Source of the DNA: Streptomyces brevispora
GTDB lineage: Bacteria; Actinomycetota; Actinomycetes; Streptomycetales; Streptomycetaceae
NCBI RefSeq assembly: GCF_007829885.1
Contig: NZ_VIWW01000001.1
Coordinates: forward strand, 3,782,001 to 3,846,000
Length of the DNA stretch: 64,000 nucleotides
Direction: 5' to 3'
Under the pieces are notes generated by a model. It did not search any database, was not told the origin of the DNA, and was given only the letters and a program-made list of their open reading frames with translations. Below are positions 61,095-64,000 of this stretch, piece after piece; within the stretch, counting starts at the first letter, position 1; every line of letters starts with the position of its first letter. Position numbers and translations under genes: made by a program.

Positions 61095-61162
61095 TCACAG
61101 CGAGCATCAACTCACAGCGAGCATCAACTCACAGCGAACATCAACTCACAGCGAGCATCAAC
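61095..61162 (+). repeat. 17-bp tandem repeat, 4 copies, in a 5' leader
   Basis: TCACAGCGAGCATCAAC starts at 61095, 61112, 61129 (with one change, GAA for GAG) and 61146. It ends 9 bp before the ATG of the secreted protein gene, immediately upstream of its GAGGT RBS. Copy-number change would alter leader length, not the frame. Confidence 0.95.
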
Positions 61163-61171
61163 GAGGTACGC

Positions 61172-61984
61172 ATGAAAGCAGGCAGCAGAACCGGCGCCGT
61201 GACCGCACTCGCGGGGGCCCTCGTCCTCTCGGCGTTCACGGCTCCGACGGCGCAGGCCGCCGGCACCGGGATCACGGTGACGGGAATCGTCGTGAACGGC
61301 GGCAAGCCCGTCGTCGTGGGCACGACGGACGTGAAGGAGCCACGGATCACCTTCCGGATCCAGCTTCCCGCCGGCCTCAGCACGGCCAAGCCCGCCGCGT
61401 GGGACGTGTATCCCTACCTCTACCACGGCGGCACCGCCGCGAAGGAATGGGAGAGGAACGGCTTCCAGGGGATCTACACCTGCTACGAGAAAACCGCCCG
61501 GATCTCGGACTGCGAAGGCACGCTGTACATCGATCCCCGATACCGCCTGAAATCGGCCAAGGACGCCACGACCTGGAAGATCGGCGTCGCGACACAGCTC
61601 TGGACGGCCAACGACCACCTCAAGACCGAGCAGTTCGCGACCGCTCCGGGCGGTGTGCAGATCAGGCGGTGGGCGAAGGCGACGGTCAACGCCTCCCCGG
61701 AGCCGGTGAAGAAGGGCAAGACGCTCACCGTGACGGGCAGCCTCAAGCGCGCCGACTGGGCGAAGCACACGTACACGGGCGTAGCCGCGGCGACGGTCAA
61801 GCTGCAGTTCCGCAAGAAGGGCAGCTCCGCCTACTCCACGGTCAAGACGGTGACGTCGAGCTCCACGGGCGCGCTGAAGACCACCGTCAAGGCATCCGTC
61901 GACGGCTACTGGCGCTGGAGCTTCGGCGGCTGGTCCACCACGGGCGCCGCCACCTCCCCCGTCGACTACGTCGACGTGCGCTGA
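61172..61984 (+). CDS. Secreted protein with Ig-like C-terminal half
   Basis: 270 residues. The signal peptide is MKAGSRTGAVTALAGALVLS and FTAPTAQAAG, cleaved after AQA. The mature part has two beta-rich segments: ITVTGIVVNGGKPVVVGTTD and, after WAKATVNASPEPVKKGKTLT, an Ig-like repeat (VTGSLKRADWAKHTYTGVAA, VKLQFRKKGSSAYSTVKTVT). Two Cys (YTCYEK, SDCEG) may form a disulfide. Streptomyces have many such calcium-free Ig-like exoproteins of unknown role. ATG 61172 follows GAGGT, after the 17-bp repeats. Confidence 0.78.
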   Translation: MKAGSRTGAVTALAGALVLSAFTAPTAQAAGTGITVTGIVVNGGKPVVVGTTDVKEPRITFRIQLPAGLSTAKPAAWDVYPYLYHGGTAAKEWERNGFQGIYTCYEKTARISDCEGTLYIDPRYRLKSAKDATTWKIGVATQLWTANDHLKTEQFATAPGGVQIRRWAKATVNASPEPVKKGKTLTVTGSLKRADWAKHTYTGVAAATVKLQFRKKGSSAYSTVKTVTSSSTGALKTTVKASVDGYWRWSFGGWSTTGAATSPVDYVDVR

Positions 61985-62116
61985 GCGGCCCCGCCGGGCG
62001 GTACGGGGCCGTGCGACGGCCCCGTACCGCCACCGCGAGGGCCCGCGACGGCGGTCGGCCGCGGTCCCCGGACGGCGCCCGGGGGCGGGGCGGGGCGGGC
62101 ATGGTGTGATGGCGGT

Positions 62117-62509
62117 GTGAGCCGCGCCGCAGAAGAGTCGAACCGCCGGATGCTCCGGGCCCGGGACGCGATGGACCGTGCCTACGCGCAGCCGCTGGAC
62201 GTACCCGCCCTGGCACGCATCGCCCATGTGTCCCAGGCACACTTCTCGCGCACCTTCCGTGCCACGTTCGGCGAGACGCCCCACCGCTATCTGCAACGCC
62301 GCCGGGTCGAACGCGCGATGTTCCTGCTGCGGGAGACCGACCACAGTGTGACGGCCATCTGCTTCGAGGTCGGCTTCGGCAGCACGGGCACCTTCAGCCG
62401 TACCTTCAGTGACATCGTCGGCCGCTCACCGAGGACGTACCGCAAGGAATCCGCGCCCACGGGCGTACCCACGTGCTTCACGATGGCGTGGACGCGGCCG
62501 AGCGGCTGA
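62117..62509 (+). CDS. Short AraC-family regulator
   Basis: 130 residues, only the DNA-binding domain: LDVPALARIAHVSQAHFSRT then FRATFGETPHRYLQRRRVER for the first HTH, and SVTAICFEVGFGSTGTFSRT then SDIVGRSPRTYR for the second. No ligand domain. GTG 62117 has no RBS; a TGTGAT stands 6 bp upstream. The VOC protein gene lies 72 nt downstream on the same strand and is the probable target or operon partner. Confidence 0.85.
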   Translation: MSRAAEESNRRMLRARDAMDRAYAQPLDVPALARIAHVSQAHFSRTFRATFGETPHRYLQRRRVERAMFLLRETDHSVTAICFEVGFGSTGTFSRTFSDIVGRSPRTYRKESAPTGVPTCFTMAWTRPSG

Positions 62510-62581
62510 GTGGCCGAGCTGCCGGGCGACTCAGCAGTTCCGGATAAGTTTTCCCGCCTGGTTCCCCGTAGCGTTGAGCAC

Positions 62582-62995
62582 ATGTTCAACGCAATCACGC
62601 ACTCGCAGATCTACGTCCTCGACCAGGACCAGGCCCTCGACTTCTACGTCGGCAAGCTCGGCCTGGAGGTCGCCGCCGATGTCGACATGGGCTTCATGCG
62701 CTGGCTCGCCGTCAGCGTCCCCGGCCACCCGGAGCGCCAGATCCTGCTGGAGAGGCCCGGAGCTCCCGCGATGTCCGAGGAGACGGCGGAGCAGGTACGC
62801 GAACTGGTGACCAAGGGCGCGATGGGCGGCTGGCTCATCCTCACCACGGACGACTGCCGCAAGACGTACGAGACGCTGCTCGCCAAGGGCGTCGAGTTCA
62901 CGGAGGAGCCCACCGAGCGTGATTACGGAATCGACTGCGGTTTCCGTGACCCGTTCGGCAACCGCCTCCGCTTCACCCAGCTGAAGACCGCGTAG
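62582..62995 (+). CDS. VOC superfamily (glyoxalase/dioxygenase-like) protein
   Basis: 137 residues, two beta-alpha-beta-beta-beta units: FNAITHSQIYVLDQDQALDF then YVGKLGLEVAADVDMGFMRW, and MGGWLILTTDDCRKTYETLL then DPFGNRLRFTQLK. The usual His metal ligand near the start aligns with ITHSQIYV, but the set of ligands cannot be confirmed by eye; reaction unknown. ATG 62582 is chosen; TAGCGT (62569-62574) 7 bp upstream and no RBS suggest a leaderless mRNA. Paired with the AraC gene. Confidence 0.82.
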   Translation: MFNAITHSQIYVLDQDQALDFYVGKLGLEVAADVDMGFMRWLAVSVPGHPERQILLERPGAPAMSEETAEQVRELVTKGAMGGWLILTTDDCRKTYETLLAKGVEFTEEPTERDYGIDCGFRDPFGNRLRFTQLKTA

Positions 62996-63158
62996 CGCCC
63001 CGGGCGGGCGGCCAGGGCCCGCCCAGGGGTGCCCGCACCCGTGTCGGAAGTGCGCATGACTGCCCCCTGCGGATCGGCGTGTACCGCGCTAGAGCATCAG
63101 GGACGCCTGTTCGGTTCCCGCCGGCGGGGCTCCGGCGATCAAGGGCCGGTCAGCCCGG

Positions 63159-64000
63159 TCACCGCCACGCGGCGAGTACGTCCTCGGGCCCCCAGTGCGC
63201 GGCTAGCCCCTCGGCCGCCGCGTCTGTCGGGGGCCTGCGGCTGACCGCGATCAGGGCCGCGCCCTGCGCGCCCGGCACCTGCTGCGCGGACGCGACGAGT
63301 TCGGCCAGGTCCCGTGCCCCGAACGGGGTCTCGTCGCGCCACTTCACCGAGCCCACGAAGGCGACTTGGCGCGCCACCGGTTGGGTGTCGGCACCGATGA
63401 GGTCGACCTCCGGGTTGTTCTGACGGTTCCACCAGCCGCCGACCTCGGTCGCCTCGGGGAAGAGGCCGTCCGGCACCCGGCGGGCGAGCGACTCCCTGAT
63501 CACCGGTTCCACCGCGCGCCCCCGCCAGGACGGCCAGGACTGTTGGATGCGTGCGGCCGAGACCTCGCCCCGGCCTCTTTCTGCCTGTGCGACGGCGTTC
63601 TCCAAGTGGGCCAGCCAGAAGCGCAGATAGGTGTCCGCGATGCGGTAGCGCTTGAGCTTGGGGGCCGCCCGGGTGGACAGCGGGAGGTCGGCGGCCACGA
63701 TCCGCTTCGCCTCGGTGAGTTCGGCCAGTATCGGGGCGAGGGTGCCGTGCGCCAGCGCTCGCCCGTCGGCGCCGCCCGTGCTTGCGGCGATGCCGGAGAA
63801 GGTGCGCTCGCCGGAGCCGATCGCCCGGAGCACTCTGCCCGCCTGCAGCCTGGCGGGGAACTCCGCGGCGAGGGATCGCTCACCCGTCGTGAGCAGGACC
63901 GACGACGGGTCCTCCACCTGGCGGTTCAGGTACGCGGCGACGGGTTCCCCGGTCCGCCAGCCGGTGACCACTTCGGGGAAGCCCCCGGTGACGAGGTAGG
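63159..64000 (-). CDS. DUF234-type ATPase, C-terminal part (5' end outside window)
   Basis: About 280 residues are visible. The part nearest the edge reads YLVTGGFPEVVTGW, the end of the AAA/archaeal-type ATPase domain. A winged-helix-like segment follows (VLRAIGSGERTFSGIAASTG), and then the DUF234 nuclease-like domain with YRIADTYLRFWLAHL, VEPVIRESLARRVPDGLF and the PD-(D/E)xK-like NPEVDLIGADTQPVARQVAF then VGSVKWRD. The P-loop lies beyond 64000. Such proteins are scattered mobile ATPases of unknown cellular role. Stop at 63159; the 163 bp before it are empty. Confidence 0.8.
   Translation of the reverse strand, partial: YLVTGGFPEVVTGWRTGEPVAAYLNRQVEDPSSVLLTTGERSLAAEFPARLQAGRVLRAIGSGERTFSGIAASTGGADGRALAHGTLAPILAELTEAKRIVAADLPLSTRAAPKLKRYRIADTYLRFWLAHLENAVAQAERGRGEVSAARIQQSWPSWRGRAVEPVIRESLARRVPDGLFPEATEVGGWWNRQNNPEVDLIGADTQPVARQVAFVGSVKWRDETPFGARDLAELVASAQQVPGAQGAALIAVSRRPPTDAAAEGLAAHWGPEDVLAAWR

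Overview
The window is high-GC actinobacterial DNA and almost certainly chromosomal Streptomyces. The evidence is strong G/C bias at third codon positions, frequent GTG starts and one TTG start, a NusG with a long acidic N-terminal extension, and the order rpmG / secE-nusG-rplKA / rplJL-rpoBC / rpsLG-fusA-tuf / S10-spc-alpha operons / truA / rplM-rpsI-glmM / coaA. It carries most of the translation and transcription core: about 30 ribosomal proteins, EF-G, EF-Tu, IF-1, three RNA polymerase subunits, NusG, SecE and SecY.

Region 1 (1-9.7 kb): the 5' part of an amidohydrolase gene, tRNA-Thr and tRNA-Met, rpmG, and two MaoC-type dehydratase subunits. A mixed block follows: a TetR/MFS efflux pair with matching operators, murB, a divergent NAD(P)-binding protein/TetR pair with two palindromes, an adenosine deaminase-like gene and an aspartate aminotransferase. 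Region 2 (9.7-28 kb): tRNA-Trp, secE, nusG, rplK, rplA, a lipoprotein, an L10 leader RNA with rplJ-rplL, rpoB-rpoC, and the str operon rpsL-rpsG-fusA-tuf. Region 3 (28-33 kb): an accessory slot between tuf and rpsJ. It holds a repeat-bearing secreted protein, a two-TM membrane protein of unknown function, and a decayed RNA-repair locus in which an RNA ligase remnant is fused out of frame to an endonuclease/nucleotidyltransferase remnant. Region 4 (33-50.3 kb): the S10, spc and alpha operons, rpsJ to rplQ, with secY, adk, map, infA and rpoA. Region 5 (50.3-64 kb): truA, two hypothetical membrane proteins, an ABC-F ATPase, rplM-rpsI, glmM, a DUF389 protein with coaA, a secreted protein, an AraC/VOC pair, and the C-terminal part of a DUF234-type ATPase.

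The most interesting non-genic signals follow. (a) A nearly identical 27-nt stem-loop element lies in the leaders of rpsL and rpsJ, the first genes of the str and S10 operons (26 of 27 positions match). (b) TTGACC-type promoters precede rpsL, rpsJ and rplM, with long untranslated leaders. (c) The RNA-repair locus shows deletion-fusion, a homopolymer frameshift and a lost catalytic Asp. (d) There is a series of tandem repeats: 125 bp x 3.4 covering the 3' end of map, 17 bp x 11 grown from the glmM terminator, 17 bp x 4 in a 5' leader, 35 bp x 4 after truA, and 46/48 bp x 2 before rplQ. I saw no CRISPR array, insertion sequence, integrase or rRNA gene. I saw no clearly new multi-gene system; the best candidates for undescribed biology are the shared leader element and the two-TM protein.
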